Notes: a model not told the origin generated them from the sequence alone. A DNA stretch of 64,000 nucleotides from Pseudomonas graminis (GCF_004364335.1 NZ_SOCR01000003.1:124001-188000); one strand, 5' to 3'; positions 30,242 to 39,788 are shown, counted from the first letter of the stretch. A program made the numbers and translations.

Positions 30242-30360
30242 GCGCACATACCTGTAGGAGCGCGCTTGCCCGCGAAAAAATCTGTCAGGTGATGACGAGA
30301 GGTCGGATTTACCCAAATCTTCGCGGGCAAGCGCGCTCCTACAGCCTTGCGTATGTGCGC
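30242..30360. repeat. REP doublet (REPIN) nested in a further inverted repeat
   Basis: The core doublet (30252-30344) has arms of the gtaggagcgcgcttgcccgc class. Outside it, GCGCACATAC (30242-30251) and GTATGTGCGC (30351-30360) form an exact additional 10-base inverted repeat, separated from the core by 0 and 6 bases. The rest of the 347-base gap before the MFS gene shows no gene. Confidence 0.85.
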
Positions 30361-30504
30361 CTCAACGCCCAGCGGGCAGAAGCAAGTCTGCGGGTCTTAG
30401 ACTGTACCCAATCCGTCCCATAACTTGTGTTCCGTGCTGTTCTCGAACAGGATGCCTTCTTTGCGCAATGCGCTGTTACATCCTCCTGCCCTCACGAGAA
30501 TCCC

Positions 30505-31812
30505 ATGACGACCAAGGCGCCGACGGCGAGCAGTCCCCGTTCCAATCCTTCGACCCCTCACGAAATAAACGAACTGCTGATCGATGCAGAAGCTGATGAC
30601 GAGCAAGTGCAGCAGCATCATCCCGTGCTCAAACGCCCATGGTTCCTGTTGTTGGGCCTGGTGCTGGTGGCGCTGAATCTGCGTCCGGCGTTGTCGAGCA
30701 TGGCGCCGTTGTTGAGCGAAGTGTCACGGAGTCTGGGGCTGTCTGCGGCCACGGCCGGTTTGCTGACCACACTGCCGGTGTTGTGTCTGGGCCTGTTCGC
30801 GCCGCTTGCGCCGATCCTTGCGCGGCGTTTCGGCAGTGAGCGCGTGGTGCTTGGCATTCTCCTGACCCTGGCGTGCGGGATCATTCTGCGCAGCTCGTTG
30901 GGCGAGTTCGGTCTGTTTGCGGGCAGCATCATGGCCGGGGCCAGCATTGGCATCATCGGGGTATTGCTGCCGGGCATCGTCAAACGCGACTTCGCCAAAC
31001 AGGCCGGTGCGATGACGGGCGTTTACACCATGGCGCTGTGCCTCGGCGCTGCGGTGGCGGCGGGCTCCACGGTGCCGTTGAGCGAGGCGCTGGGTAGCGG
31101 CAACGGGAGCGACTGGACACTGGGCCTGGGCTTCTGGATCGTGCCGGCGATTCTCGCCGCGCTCTTCTGGTGGCCGCAGACGCGTCAGCGCCATGGTCAG
31201 CATCAGGTGGCCTACCGGGTGCGCGGTTTGCGCCGCGATCCTCTGGCCTGGCAAGTCACCCTTTATATGGGCCTGCAATCGTCGCTGGCCTACATCGTGT
31301 TCGGCTGGCTGCCGTCGATCCTCATCGGGCGCGGACTGACTGCCACCGAAGCCGGGCTGCTGTTGTCCGGTTCGATCATGGTGCAACTGGTCAGCTCGCT
31401 AACCGCGCCGTGGCTCGCCACACGCGGCAGTGATCAGCGGGTTGCGATTGTGCTGGTGATGCTGCTGACCCTGGCCGGTCTGTTCGGCTGCCTGTATGCA
31501 CCGATCGAGCAATTGTGGGCCTGGGCCATCGTGCTTGGCCTGGGGCAGGGCGGGACGTTCAGCCTGGCACTGACGCTGATCGTGTTGCGCTCGCGCGACT
31601 CCCACGTCGCCGCCAACCTGTCGAGCATGGCCCAGGGCTTCGGCTACACCCTGGCATCGCTTGGCCCCTTTGCAGTGGGCGTCGTGCATGACTGGACCGG
31701 CAACTGGGATTCGGTGGGCTGGATCTTCGGCGTCATCGGCGTGTCCGCGATCATTGCCGGCCTGGGCGCGGGGCGTTCGCTTTACGTGGGCGTCACCAGC
31801 GAGAAAGTCTGA
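30505..31812 (+). CDS. MFS transporter of the CynX/NimT family
   Basis: Inner-membrane major-facilitator protein with about twelve spans (435 residues from the ATG at 30505). The first 40 residues are a polar cytoplasmic tail; an in-frame extension further upstream has no support. The first span contains LVLVALNLRPALSSMAPLL, a hallmark of the CynX/NimT (cyanate/nitroimidazole) branch. The ribosome site is weak (GAGAA). The substrate cannot be assigned. Confidence 0.85.
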   Translation: MTTKAPTASSPRSNPSTPHEINELLIDAEADDEQVQQHHPVLKRPWFLLLGLVLVALNLRPALSSMAPLLSEVSRSLGLSAATAGLLTTLPVLCLGLFAPLAPILARRFGSERVVLGILLTLACGIILRSSLGEFGLFAGSIMAGASIGIIGVLLPGIVKRDFAKQAGAMTGVYTMALCLGAAVAAGSTVPLSEALGSGNGSDWTLGLGFWIVPAILAALFWWPQTRQRHGQHQVAYRVRGLRRDPLAWQVTLYMGLQSSLAYIVFGWLPSILIGRGLTATEAGLLLSGSIMVQLVSSLTAPWLATRGSDQRVAIVLVMLLTLAGLFGCLYAPIEQLWAWAIVLGLGQGGTFSLALTLIVLRSRDSHVAANLSSMAQGFGYTLASLGPFAVGVVHDWTGNWDSVGWIFGVIGVSAIIAGLGAGRSLYVGVTSEKV

Positions 31813-31901
31813 GGGCCGGCATTTCACCGGCGAATGCCCGTGGCAAAACGCGCTGCGGCCGCTTATCGTGCAGGCATCCTATTTCCACGGACGGCGTTCC
31901 C

Positions 31902-32387
31902 ATGAGCGAGACCTTTTCGAGTGAGCACAACAGCGCGTTGATCACGCGGTTTTACGAGGCATTCAGCCGTCTGGACGCCGAGGCGATGGCCGCGTGCTAC
32001 AGCGAAGACGTGGTGTTTTCCGACCCGGTGTTTGGCGAGCTGCGCGGGCAGGATGCCGGCGATATGTGGCGCATGCTGACCTCCCGCGCCCGTGATTTTT
32101 CGGTGGTGTTCGATCATGTCCGTGCGGATGCCACGACAGGCGCTGCCCACTGGGTCGCGACCTACCTGTTCAGCCAGACCGGTCGCACGGTGGTCAACGA
32201 CATTCAGGCGCGGTTCGTCTTTCGCGACGGGAAGATCTGCGAGCACCACGATCATTTCGATTTGTGGCGCTGGTCGCGGCAGGCCCTCGGCACGAAAGGG
32301 GCTTTATTGGGCTGGACGCCGTTTGTGCAAAACGCCATTCGTGCACAGGGCCAGAAAGGGCTGAAGGCTTTTCAGGCCAGTCGCTGA
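31902..32387 (+). CDS. SnoaL-like / NTF2-fold protein
   Basis: Small cytoplasmic protein (161 residues) with the NTF2-like cone fold of SnoaL and ketosteroid isomerases. The opening helix [33 protein letters not shown] and the strand [15 protein letters not shown] are typical. Enzymes and binding proteins share this fold, so the activity is unknown. It is followed closely by a GIY-YIG protein. Confidence 0.8.
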   Translation: MSETFSSEHNSALITRFYEAFSRLDAEAMAACYSEDVVFSDPVFGELRGQDAGDMWRMLTSRARDFSVVFDHVRADATTGAAHWVATYLFSQTGRTVVNDIQARFVFRDGKICEHHDHFDLWRWSRQALGTKGALLGWTPFVQNAIRAQGQKGLKAFQASR

Positions 32388-32433
32388 CGTTTTGATAGAA
32401 TCCGCTCCCCCCGCTAATGCGCCACGGTCCTGC

Positions 32434-32754
32434 ATGCCTGAAGCCGAAATCGCCACCGTACCCGAAGCTGCTCCGGTCAAAGCCTGGTTCGTGTATCTGG
32501 TACGCGCGGCCAATGGCGCGTTGTACTGCGGCATCAGCAACGATCCGCTGCGCCGCTTTGCTCAGCATCAGAGCGGCAAAGGCGCACGCTTCTTCAGTTC
32601 AAGCCCGGCGGTGGCGCTGGTGTATGTGGAGGCCTGTCGCGACAAGGGCGACGCCTTGCGCCAGGAGCGGTTGATCAAAAAACTGCGTAAAAGCGCCAAG
32701 GAATGCTTGGCCGCCGGCGACATCCAGCCGAGTGATGCCGCGCCATCAGCCTGA
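32434..32754 (+). CDS. GIY-YIG nuclease-fold protein
   Basis: Small protein (106 residues from the ATG at 32434) of the UPF0213/YhbQ-like GIY-YIG group. The core reads [36 protein letters not shown], with the Y..(C/G)I pair, the catalytic Arg in PLRRF and the glutamate in [11 protein letters not shown]. An alternative TTG start at 32392 would add 14 residues; neither start has a clear ribosome site. A DNA-repair or nuclease role is inferred from the fold. Confidence 0.8.
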   Translation: MPEAEIATVPEAAPVKAWFVYLVRAANGALYCGISNDPLRRFAQHQSGKGARFFSSSPAVALVYVEACRDKGDALRQERLIKKLRKSAKECLAAGDIQPSDAAPSA

Positions 32755-32818
32755 GCGGGTATGCCGTGAGGCCTCGGGGGGATAAGCTGGTGGTTTATCC
32801 CTGCGGATGGCCCGAAGC

Positions 32819-33751
32819 ATGTCTGAGTTGATTCTTCATCACTATCCAATGTCACTGTTCGCCGAAAAAGCCCGTCTGATGCTGGGCTTCAAAGGCCTGT
32901 CATGGCGCTCGGTCAACATCCCGTCGATCATGCCCAAACCCGACCTCATGCCCCTTACCGGTGGCTATCGCAAAACCCCTGTCCTGCAAGTGGGCGCCGA
33001 TATCTACTGCGACACCGCGTTAATCGCCCGGCGCCTGGAGCAGGAAAAGTCCTCGCCGACCTTCTACCCCGAAGGTCAGGAGTTCACGTCGGCAAGCCTG
33101 GCCGCGTGGGCGGATTCAGTATTGTTTCTGCATTCCGTCAGCCTGGTGTTTCAACCTGCCTCCATGGCTGCGCGTTTCGCCAAGGTCCCGCCTGAGGCTG
33201 TGAAGGCATTCGTTGCCGACCGCGCCACGTTGTTTAATGGCGGCAGCGCCAATCGTGTCCCGCTGGAAGTGGCTCAGCATCAATGGCCTACACTGATGGC
33301 GCGTCTGGAAACCCAGCTCGAGCGCAATGGCGACTTCCTTCTCGGCGCCCCCTCGATTGCTGATTTCTCGGTGGCCCACACCCTGTGGTTCCTGAAACAA
33401 ACCCCTGTCACGTCCCCGCTCGTGGATGCCTATCCGGCGGTGCTGAGCTGGTACGAGCGCGTTATCGCGTTCGGCCATGGCGCACCGAGCGAATTGAGTT
33501 CGGGCGACGCCGTTGAAATTGCGCGCGCTGCCACCCCGGCCCCGGTGCCTGACGAAGCGTTCACCGATCCCAATGGTTTTGCTGTCGGCCAACAGGTCAC
33601 CGTGTCCGCGGTGGATTACGGCGTTGACGCGGTGGCGGGAGAGCTGGTGTTCAGCGGGCGCGAAGAGATCATCCTGCGCCGCGAAGACGACCGCGCGGGT
33701 ACCGTGCACGTGCACTTCCCGCGTTTCGGTTTTCAAATCAAGGCGGTTTGA
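32819..33751 (+). CDS. Glutathione S-transferase-like protein with extra C-terminal domain
   Basis: Cytoplasmic GST-family protein of 310 residues, longer than the usual 200-230. The N-terminal thioredoxin-like domain begins ELILHHYPMSLFAEKARLMLGFKG and has the cis-proline region RKTPVLQVGADIYCDTALIARRL. A helical domain extends to about residue 225. The last 75 residues form a beta-rich tail (VGQQVTVSAVDYGVDAVAGELV...). The ATG at 32807 is an alternative start. The substrate is unknown. Confidence 0.82.
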   Translation: MSELILHHYPMSLFAEKARLMLGFKGLSWRSVNIPSIMPKPDLMPLTGGYRKTPVLQVGADIYCDTALIARRLEQEKSSPTFYPEGQEFTSASLAAWADSVLFLHSVSLVFQPASMAARFAKVPPEAVKAFVADRATLFNGGSANRVPLEVAQHQWPTLMARLETQLERNGDFLLGAPSIADFSVAHTLWFLKQTPVTSPLVDAYPAVLSWYERVIAFGHGAPSELSSGDAVEIARAATPAPVPDEAFTDPNGFAVGQQVTVSAVDYGVDAVAGELVFSGREEIILRREDDRAGTVHVHFPRFGFQIKAV

Positions 33752-33766
33752 ATCGGTGATGTGCAA

Positions 33767-33793
33767 ATAAGCCCGGTGCAATGCCGGGCTTAT
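33767..33793 (+). terminator. Perfect hairpin after the GST-like gene
   Basis: ATAAGCCCGG pairs exactly with CCGGGCTTAT around a 7-base loop, 15 bases after the stop codon. It lacks a T-run downstream, so termination may be partial. The remaining 235 bases up to the next gene are A/T-richer and contain ttatataaaa (33918-33927), a candidate -10 region. Confidence 0.5.
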
Positions 33794-34028
33794 CGCGGTG
33801 CCGAATAATCGCTTTGTTTTAATTGCGTATTGATCTGGATGATCATGAAGTAGTCGTCGTGACTGTCAGTTCTGACAGTTGTTTAAACGGCTACGCGGTT
33901 TACTCTCTTCTTTCACCTTATATAAAAGTTGTCCGGTCAAGGAGAGTGTTGGGGTCCCTGTGTGGCGCCGATATCTTCGATATTCCGTGACACCGGACGT
34001 TTTATTTCCAGGGACCGGAGAGCACGTC

Positions 34029-35243
34029 ATGGCAAACGGCAATGCGTTGGGGCTATCGCTTCTTTTTCTTGCAATCCAATCCGCAGATGTTTATGCAGCG
34101 AGTTGCGCTGATACGGCGAAAGCGCTGACACGTCAATATTACGATACAAGGGAAAACTGCGGCAAAGCCTCGTCACCTGCGTTTTTGTGCAACGGGGTTA
34201 TCTTCCGGGCGACCATTCCCTCGGACGACTACAATTCGTGGGATCCGAGCCCGGCCTCGGTCAAGAGCGGCGGTACATCGTTTTCTTATCTGCGCAAGGA
34301 TGCCAAATTTTCCCGGCTTGTCCGCTATGAAAACAACGGCTACGTGCTCTTTCCGATTCAGGAGCTGCCGACGGGCAAAAGCGCCTACAACGTGCTGTGC
34401 TCGTTCCCGATGGACGGCGGGACTGACTCGCGGGTCGACAAAGGCTGCGGCACCTCCCCGGCAGCGAGCGCGCCAGGCAAAGGCGCTGAGTGCTTTTCTC
34501 AAAAGATCGAGACCGGTCGCCAGTGGGCAGAGCAGTACAAGACGCAGACCAAGGGCGATAACCGCAACGAGTGCGGTTTTGATGTGCGCGATCCGCTGGA
34601 CCGGCACGCGACTGACAACTTCAATGCCAGTTTGAGCGCCATGCGCGAGATGGGAAAAACGTCATTCAATAAGCAGAATGAACTCAGGCTGGATACCTGG
34701 AGTAATGAAACGCCTGATAAAAACTTGCCGATTCAGGCCTTTTTCTATTTGCCCGAACCTGGGGGCGGCAGAGACGATGCCCGATTTGATCAACAACGTT
34801 ATTACTCTCAAACCGGTGTCTGGGTGCCGATTATCGCAATGACACTTCCTGATTCCCCCTCTAAAGATGCAACGTTTGCCTGTGACGCCGATGATCAGGC
34901 TGTCTCTGAATCGGGCAAGACAATTGATCGCTATATCAAGTCCGCCACGTGGACGTCACGCGCTGACCCGGGCACGGGAGAAGAGGAGTGGTCGCTATCG
35001 GTCGTGCTGACCGAATTGGGTAAGAAGCAAAAGGGCTCTTCAGGCTCTGACGCGGTGTATGCCGAACTGGTCCGCAAGTACAAAAACGATTTTCAGTGGA
35101 AACAAAATGATGGCGGTGGCATGCGTCGCCAGCTGGTGTGCCACTTCAACATTGCGCGCAATAAAGATGAATTCAATCTGGAGCCGTTCCGCCCCGATCT
35201 CTCTGAAGAGAAGGCCGAGGCAGCGGGTTGCAATCCGGTTTGA
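34029..35243 (+). CDS. Secreted cysteine-rich protein, halovibrin (HvnA)-like, copy A
   Basis: Exported protein of 404 residues. The ATG at 34029 has GGAGAG upstream and yields a signal peptide (MANGNALGLSLLFLAIQSADVYA). A longer in-frame start at 33879 would bury this peptide. The mature part has paired cysteines in ENCGKASSPAFLCNG, DKGCGTSP, NECGF and a closing AAGCNPV. It resembles proteins that pseudomonad annotations call halovibrin HvnA; halovibrins of Vibrio fischeri are secreted NAD-glycohydrolases. The family name is from memory, and no catalytic residues are assigned. It is homologous to the gene at 37329-38663. Confidence 0.65.
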   Translation: MANGNALGLSLLFLAIQSADVYAASCADTAKALTRQYYDTRENCGKASSPAFLCNGVIFRATIPSDDYNSWDPSPASVKSGGTSFSYLRKDAKFSRLVRYENNGYVLFPIQELPTGKSAYNVLCSFPMDGGTDSRVDKGCGTSPAASAPGKGAECFSQKIETGRQWAEQYKTQTKGDNRNECGFDVRDPLDRHATDNFNASLSAMREMGKTSFNKQNELRLDTWSNETPDKNLPIQAFFYLPEPGGGRDDARFDQQRYYSQTGVWVPIIAMTLPDSPSKDATFACDADDQAVSESGKTIDRYIKSATWTSRADPGTGEEEWSLSVVLTELGKKQKGSSGSDAVYAELVRKYKNDFQWKQNDGGGMRRQLVCHFNIARNKDEFNLEPFRPDLSEEKAEAAGCNPV

Positions 35244-35267
35244 ACCTGGGCAGCCAGACGTTCGGTG

Positions 35268-35618
35268 TTACTTCAGCGCAGCGAGGATCTGCTCTTCGCT
35301 GAAGCCTCTGATCAGCGTGCCGTTCACGTCGATCAGAGGGATACCGCGACCGCCGAGCGCCTCATAGGCTTTGCGACCTGCAGCGTCCTTTTCGATGTCG
35401 AACTCGGTGAAGGGGATGCCCTTGCTGTCCAGAAAGCGCCGGGTCTGTTTGCAGTAGCCGCACCAGTCGGTCGCGTACAGCGTGACCTTGGCCTGTGCCT
35501 GCGACTGGGCCGATATCGCCTGGGATGGATTGACCCAGTGTTCGATCTTGCCCCAGTTCTGGTACACCACGACCACCATCATGATCAGCACGAATTTCTT
35601 CAAGGTCCGGGCAAACAT
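35268..35618 (-). CDS. Membrane-anchored glutaredoxin-like protein
   Basis: Thiol-disulfide oxidoreductase with the active site CGYC (in ATDWCGYCKQTRRFL, about residue 53) and the GSH-site region RGIPLIDVNG. An N-terminal basic segment and one membrane span (MFARTLKKFVLIMMVVVVYQ) predict tethering to the inner membrane with the catalytic domain outside. It has 116 residues. It lies 5 bases downstream of yejK and is convergent with the secreted cysteine-rich gene. Confidence 0.85.
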   Translation of the reverse strand: MFARTLKKFVLIMMVVVVYQNWGKIEHWVNPSQAISAQSQAQAKVTLYATDWCGYCKQTRRFLDSKGIPFTEFDIEKDAAGRKAYEALGGRGIPLIDVNGTLIRGFSEEQILAALK

Positions 35619-35623
35619 GTGGG

Positions 35624-36625
35624 TCAGCGCCTTTTCAGTTGATCGGTCAGCTGGGTCGGCAGCCCCTTGATAATCAGCGTGCCTTTCTCTTCGTCGTACT
35701 CAATTTTGTCGCCCAGCAAGTGCGCCTCGAAACTGATCGACAGACCTTCGGCGCGGCCGGTGAAGCGACGGAACTGATTGAGTGTGCGCTTATCGGCCGG
35801 GATCTCGGGCGACAGGCCGTAATCCTTGTTGCGGATGTGATCATAGAAGGCGCGAGGGCGCTCCTCGTCGATCAGACCTGACAGCTCTTCCAGTCCCATG
35901 GGCTCACCCATCTTGCTCTGGCTGCTGGCGTAATCGACCAGCGTCTTGGTTTTTTCGCGAGCGGAGTCCTCGGGCAGGTCTTCGCTCTCGACGAAATCAC
36001 TGAAGGCCTTGAGCAAGGTGCGGGTCTCGCCCGGTCCGTCGACACCTTCCTGGCAGCCGATGAAGTCGCGGAAATACTCGGACACCTTCTTGCCGTTCTT
36101 GCCCTTGATGAACGAGATGTACTGCTTGGACGCCTTGTTGTTCTGCCACTCGGAAATATTGATGCGGGCCGCAAGGTGCAGTTGGCCGAGGTCCAGATGC
36201 CGGGAGGGCGTTACGTCCAGCGCCTCGTTCACGGCCACGCCTTCACTGTGGTGCAGCAACGCGATAGCCAGGTATTCGGTCATGCCCTGCTGATAGTGCG
36301 CGAACAGTACGTGGCCGCCGACCGACAGGTTCGATTCTTCCATCAGTTTCTGCAGGTGCTCGACCGCGATGCGGCTGAACTGGGTGAAATCCTTGCCCTG
36401 ATCCAGGTATTCCTTCAGCCAGCCACTGAACGGGTGCGCGCCGGATTCGGCATGGAATAGACCCCAGGCCTTGCCCTGTTTGGCGTTGTAGCTCTCGTTG
36501 AGGTCCGCCAGCATGTTCTCAATGGCCTGCGACTCGGCGAGCTCCGAGTCCCGGGCGTGGAGCACGGCGGGCGTACCGTCGGGTTTTTTGTCGATCAAGT
36601 GGACGATGGCGTGACGGATCGGCAT
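35624..36625 (-). CDS. yejK: Nucleoid-associated protein YejK/NdpA
   Basis: Cytoplasmic nucleoid-associated protein of the NdpA family (333 residues; E. coli YejK has 335). It starts [17 protein letters not shown] and contains [24 protein letters not shown] and the central [15 protein letters not shown] stretch. It is divergent from hupN across a 354-base spacer, the order also known from P. putida. The molecular role is poorly defined. Confidence 0.93.
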   Translation of the reverse strand: MPIRHAIVHLIDKKPDGTPAVLHARDSELAESQAIENMLADLNESYNAKQGKAWGLFHAESGAHPFSGWLKEYLDQGKDFTQFSRIAVEHLQKLMEESNLSVGGHVLFAHYQQGMTEYLAIALLHHSEGVAVNEALDVTPSRHLDLGQLHLAARINISEWQNNKASKQYISFIKGKNGKKVSEYFRDFIGCQEGVDGPGETRTLLKAFSDFVESEDLPEDSAREKTKTLVDYASSQSKMGEPMGLEELSGLIDEERPRAFYDHIRNKDYGLSPEIPADKRTLNQFRRFTGRAEGLSISFEAHLLGDKIEYDEEKGTLIIKGLPTQLTDQLKRR

Positions 36626-36979
36626 GGATTTCTCGGCGGCTGAAGGGGAACTGAACGGGACCAGACCAGGCCCGTGCGAAAGTCGGCAAGTGTACCGCAG
36701 ACGGGAGTCGGAACGCTCTGGAAGGGCCGAAAACGCTGACCTGCGCCCATTAATATGACTTTTTTACGCCTCTCGGGCGATAAAGCTGACCAAATGGGTA
36801 GGTAGGGGCGGATATTTGCGTTGCGCTGTGCTAGTTTTGCCCGGTCCTGAGCGCCCAAGCGCGCCAGGCGTGCAGTTTGTGGGCGTTCGGCCGAACCAAA
36901 GGCCGTTTACAGTATCTACATTTCGCGTCTGTACCACACTCTGCAAACCATTCGAATTTGATAGGGAAGGAACACCACC
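36626..36979. other. Divergent promoter region between yejK and hupN
   Basis: This 354-base spacer must hold both promoters. An A/T-rich patch at 36752-36766 (taatatgactttttt) is the best candidate for a -10 or upstream element. I see no defined operator and no gene. hupN has a clear ribosome site (GGAAGGA) at its end. Confidence 0.4.
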
Positions 36980-37261
36980 ATGGCTCTGACTAAAGACCAA
37001 TTGATCGCCGATATCGCAGAAGCTATCGACGCGCCAAAAACCACCGCGCGCAACGCTCTCGACCAATTGGGTCAAATCGTCGCTGACCAACTGGAAAACG
37101 GTAGTGAAATCACTCTGCCAGGCATCGGCAAACTGAAAGTCACCGAGCGTCCAGCACGCACTGGCCGCAACCCTTCGACTGGCGCAGCCATCGAAATCGC
37201 CGCCAAGAAAGTAGTCAAGTTCGTACCAGCCAAAGTGCTGACTGACTCGGTCAACAAGTAA
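36980..37261 (+). CDS. hupN: DNA-binding protein HU, HupN type
   Basis: Small histone-like protein (93 residues) that bends and compacts DNA. It shows the whole HU fold: N-terminal helices (ALTKDQLIADIAEAIDAPKT), LPGIGKLKVTERPARTGRNP with the DNA-intercalating RNP arm, and a lysine-rich C-terminus. Its place beside yejK and upstream of rlmF/valS matches hupN of P. putida. A terminator follows at once. Confidence 0.93.
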   Translation: MALTKDQLIADIAEAIDAPKTTARNALDQLGQIVADQLENGSEITLPGIGKLKVTERPARTGRNPSTGAAIEIAAKKVVKFVPAKVLTDSVNK

Positions 37262-37285
37262 GCGAAAACGCTGCTTGGATGAGGA

Positions 37286-37321
37286 AACCGTGTGACGGAG
37301 TAATCCGGACACGGTTTTTTT
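37286..37321 (+). terminator. Terminator of hupN
   Basis: AACCGTGT pairs with ACACGGTT and is followed by T's. It sits between convergent genes, seven bases before the stop of the next gene. Confidence 0.85.
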
Positions 37322-37328
37322 GTGCCCG

Positions 37329-38663
37329 CTACTTCTTGAAGGGGTTGCACCCGGCCGCTTTCGCCGCTGTCTCTGAGACCACCGGGCGGAAGGGTTCCAG
37401 GTTCCAGTCAGCGCGTTGTGGGTAGTTGCGCACGATGCAGGCGATTTGCTGCTTCATGCTGCCCGCGTCTTTTTCCTCGTCCCGCCATTGCGCATCTGAA
37501 CCGCGCAATTCGTACAGCTCCTGATAAACCTCTTGCTGCTGACTGGCTTGTACTTTTTTGCCCAGTTCAGTCAGGACGACGTTCAGCGTCCACTCCGTTT
37601 TCCCCATGCCTGGGTCCAGGCGCTGCTCCCAGTTGCTCCGTGCGATGTATTTCGCAGTCACGTTGCGATTGAGGTTCAACGAAATCCCTTGATCGGCCGC
37701 GCTGTAAGTGAAGCGCTGTTCTGGCGGCCGGGTGAAATCGACATTCAGAATGGGCACCGCGTAGCCCTGATCATAGAGTTTGCGTTGGAAGGTACGCGCG
37801 TTGGCCAGGCCGTCCTGCTGTACCGCCGCTTTCCCGTTGTCGCCCCGGACGGGGTAGTTGAATGTGTTCTTGCCCTGGTAAATAAACGCATCGATGTCAT
37901 CCATGATGTCGCTGCCGCCGGCGGCATTTTTGAGCATGAATTCGTTGAAGAAGTCCTTGCGCGAATAAGGGTCGGCGTTGGTGGTGGTCGCTCTGGCTTC
38001 ATGGGCCTGAATCATCGCGTCCCACTGCGCAGGCACTTCGGCGTTCCACGAGCACTGTGTTGTCTGAATCGGTTGTCGGACACCGCCCTGATATTTCTGC
38101 TTCCACTGCTCGGCCGTGGTTACGCTCTGATCGGCGCAGGTGCCGTAGGCCCATTGAGCGTTCTTGTTCACCGTCGTGGGGTGGGAAGGGGGAAGGAACG
38201 TGGCATCGTTGAAGGGGCCGCACCCGTACCCCTTGCGATCCGGGCCTGTGTAGCCATCGAACGTGTAGATACAGGCCCAGCCCTCCTGCTTGACCGGGAG
38301 CTGTAGCGCGAGCCCGTCCGTTGGCGTCCTGAGAATGAAGCCAGCGGGGTGAACAAGCACTGATGTGCTCAGGTCACGGCGTATCCAGGTGTAGGACGTC
38401 GCCCCGGTTTGCAGGGCGTAAGGGCTGTAATCCCAAGGATTGAAGTTGCCGTCATTGACCATGCGCAGCGTGATGCCGCTGCAGTAGTAATGGCCCCGGG
38501 CCGCGCCGGTGTCCGGCTCTTTGCAATGGTTGTCGATGCGGTTGTAACTGGCGTTGATGCGCCTGACCGTTTCGACCGGATCAAGATTTACCTTTAGCTC
38601 AACTGCCCATGACGGGCAGTTCCAGACCATTAACAGGCAGATAACGCAGGCTGAGACGCGCAT
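37329..38663 (-). CDS. Secreted cysteine-rich protein, halovibrin (HvnA)-like, copy B
   Basis: Exported protein of 444 residues with a strong ribosome site (AAGGAGG) and a signal peptide (MRVSACVICLLMVWNCPSWA). It is a diverged relative of the protein encoded at 34029-35243. Both contain a C-S/N-G-I/V-x-x-R segment, a WD-SP segment, DPGMGKTEWTLNVVLTELGKK, a late Cys before N-LEPFRP, and the end AAGCNP. Function is inferred only from the halovibrin-like resemblance (possible NAD-glycohydrolase or ADP-ribosyltransferase). It lies between hupN and rlmF, where other pseudomonads have core genes. Confidence 0.62.
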   Translation of the reverse strand: MRVSACVICLLMVWNCPSWAVELKVNLDPVETVRRINASYNRIDNHCKEPDTGAARGHYYCSGITLRMVNDGNFNPWDYSPYALQTGATSYTWIRRDLSTSVLVHPAGFILRTPTDGLALQLPVKQEGWACIYTFDGYTGPDRKGYGCGPFNDATFLPPSHPTTVNKNAQWAYGTCADQSVTTAEQWKQKYQGGVRQPIQTTQCSWNAEVPAQWDAMIQAHEARATTTNADPYSRKDFFNEFMLKNAAGGSDIMDDIDAFIYQGKNTFNYPVRGDNGKAAVQQDGLANARTFQRKLYDQGYAVPILNVDFTRPPEQRFTYSAADQGISLNLNRNVTAKYIARSNWEQRLDPGMGKTEWTLNVVLTELGKKVQASQQQEVYQELYELRGSDAQWRDEEKDAGSMKQQIACIVRNYPQRADWNLEPFRPVVSETAAKAAGCNPFKK

Positions 38664-38759
38664 GGCTGACCTCCTTGTGCCGGGGCACGCAACGAGGATT
38701 CAGCTTATGAACAGGGGTGTTGGTCGTCTACTGACAGAAATGACACCGCCGTTTGAGAA

Positions 38760-39788
38760 TCAGCGCTTGCTCGCGGCCCAGCGCTGTTCCCGCCAGGCTT
38801 GCTGGCGAGCTGTGTCGTGAAAGGTCCAGGCAACGAAGCGACTCTGTTTCTGCCCTTGTCCCATTTCTACCGTCTGGCTTTCAACGGCACCGGCTTTTTT
38901 TAACGCGCTCTGGATCAGGGGCAGGTTCGAAGCTTTGGACACGAGCGTGCTGAACCACAACACCTGCGCCGCCACCTGAGCACTTTCACTGATCAATTGC
39001 GTCACAAAGCGCGCTTCGCCACCTTCGCACCATAGCTCCGCCGCCTGGCCGCCAAAATTCAGCACCGGCAACTTGCGTTTGGGGTCGGCCTTGCCAAGGG
39101 CTCGCCATTTGCGCTGGCTGCCGCTTAACGCTTCCGCAGCCGAGGCGTGGAAGGGCGGGTTACACACGGTGATGTCGAAGCGTTCATCGGGCTGCAGCAA
39201 GTGGGTCAGGATGTGCTTTTGGTTGGTCTGCTCCCGAAAGCTGATGCTCTTGCTCAAGCCGTTGGCTTTGACGATGGTGGTCGCCGAGGCAAGGGCGATC
39301 TTGTCGATGTCCGAGCCCAGGAACGACCAGCCGTACTCGCCCTGACCGATCAGCGGGTAAATGCAGTTGGCGCCAGTGCCAATGTCCAGCGCTGTGACGG
39401 ACGCCCCGCGCGGGATGACGCCGTCGTTGCGCTCAGCCAGCAGGTCAGCCAGAAAGTGCAGGTAGTCCGCGCGCCCCGGGATTGGCGGGCAGAGATAGTC
39501 GGCCGGAATATCCCAATGGGCGATACCGTAGAACGCTTTGAGCAAGGCGCGGTTAAACACCCGCACGGCGGCCGGATTGGCGAAGTCGATGCTTTCTTTG
39601 CCATAGGGATTGAGGATCACAAACTTGCCCAGCTCGGGGCTGCTTTTAATCAGGCGCGGAAAGTCGTAATGCCCCTGATGGCGGTTGCGCGGGTGCAGGG
39701 TGGCTTTCTCACGCGGCGCGGCGGGCTTGGCCTGTTGAGCAGGTTTGGCTTTTTTGCGCGGAGGTTTGGTGTGCAGTGGATTTGTCAT
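38760..39788 (-). CDS. rlmF: 23S rRNA (adenine-1618-N6)-methyltransferase RlmF
   Basis: SAM-dependent methyltransferase that modifies A1618 of 23S rRNA. The ATG at 39788 gives 342 residues with a lysine/proline-rich tail ([19 protein letters not shown]); an extension to 39914 runs into a REP element. The SAM site is [16 protein letters not shown], and the N6-adenine motif is [13 protein letters not shown]. The ribosome site is weak. It is downstream of valS across a REPIN. Confidence 0.93.
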   Translation of the reverse strand: MTNPLHTKPPRKKAKPAQQAKPAAPREKATLHPRNRHQGHYDFPRLIKSSPELGKFVILNPYGKESIDFANPAAVRVFNRALLKAFYGIAHWDIPADYLCPPIPGRADYLHFLADLLAERNDGVIPRGASVTALDIGTGANCIYPLIGQGEYGWSFLGSDIDKIALASATTIVKANGLSKSISFREQTNQKHILTHLLQPDERFDITVCNPPFHASAAEALSGSQRKWRALGKADPKRKLPVLNFGGQAAELWCEGGEARFVTQLISESAQVAAQVLWFSTLVSKASNLPLIQSALKKAGAVESQTVEMGQGQKQSRFVAWTFHDTARQQAWREQRWAASKR

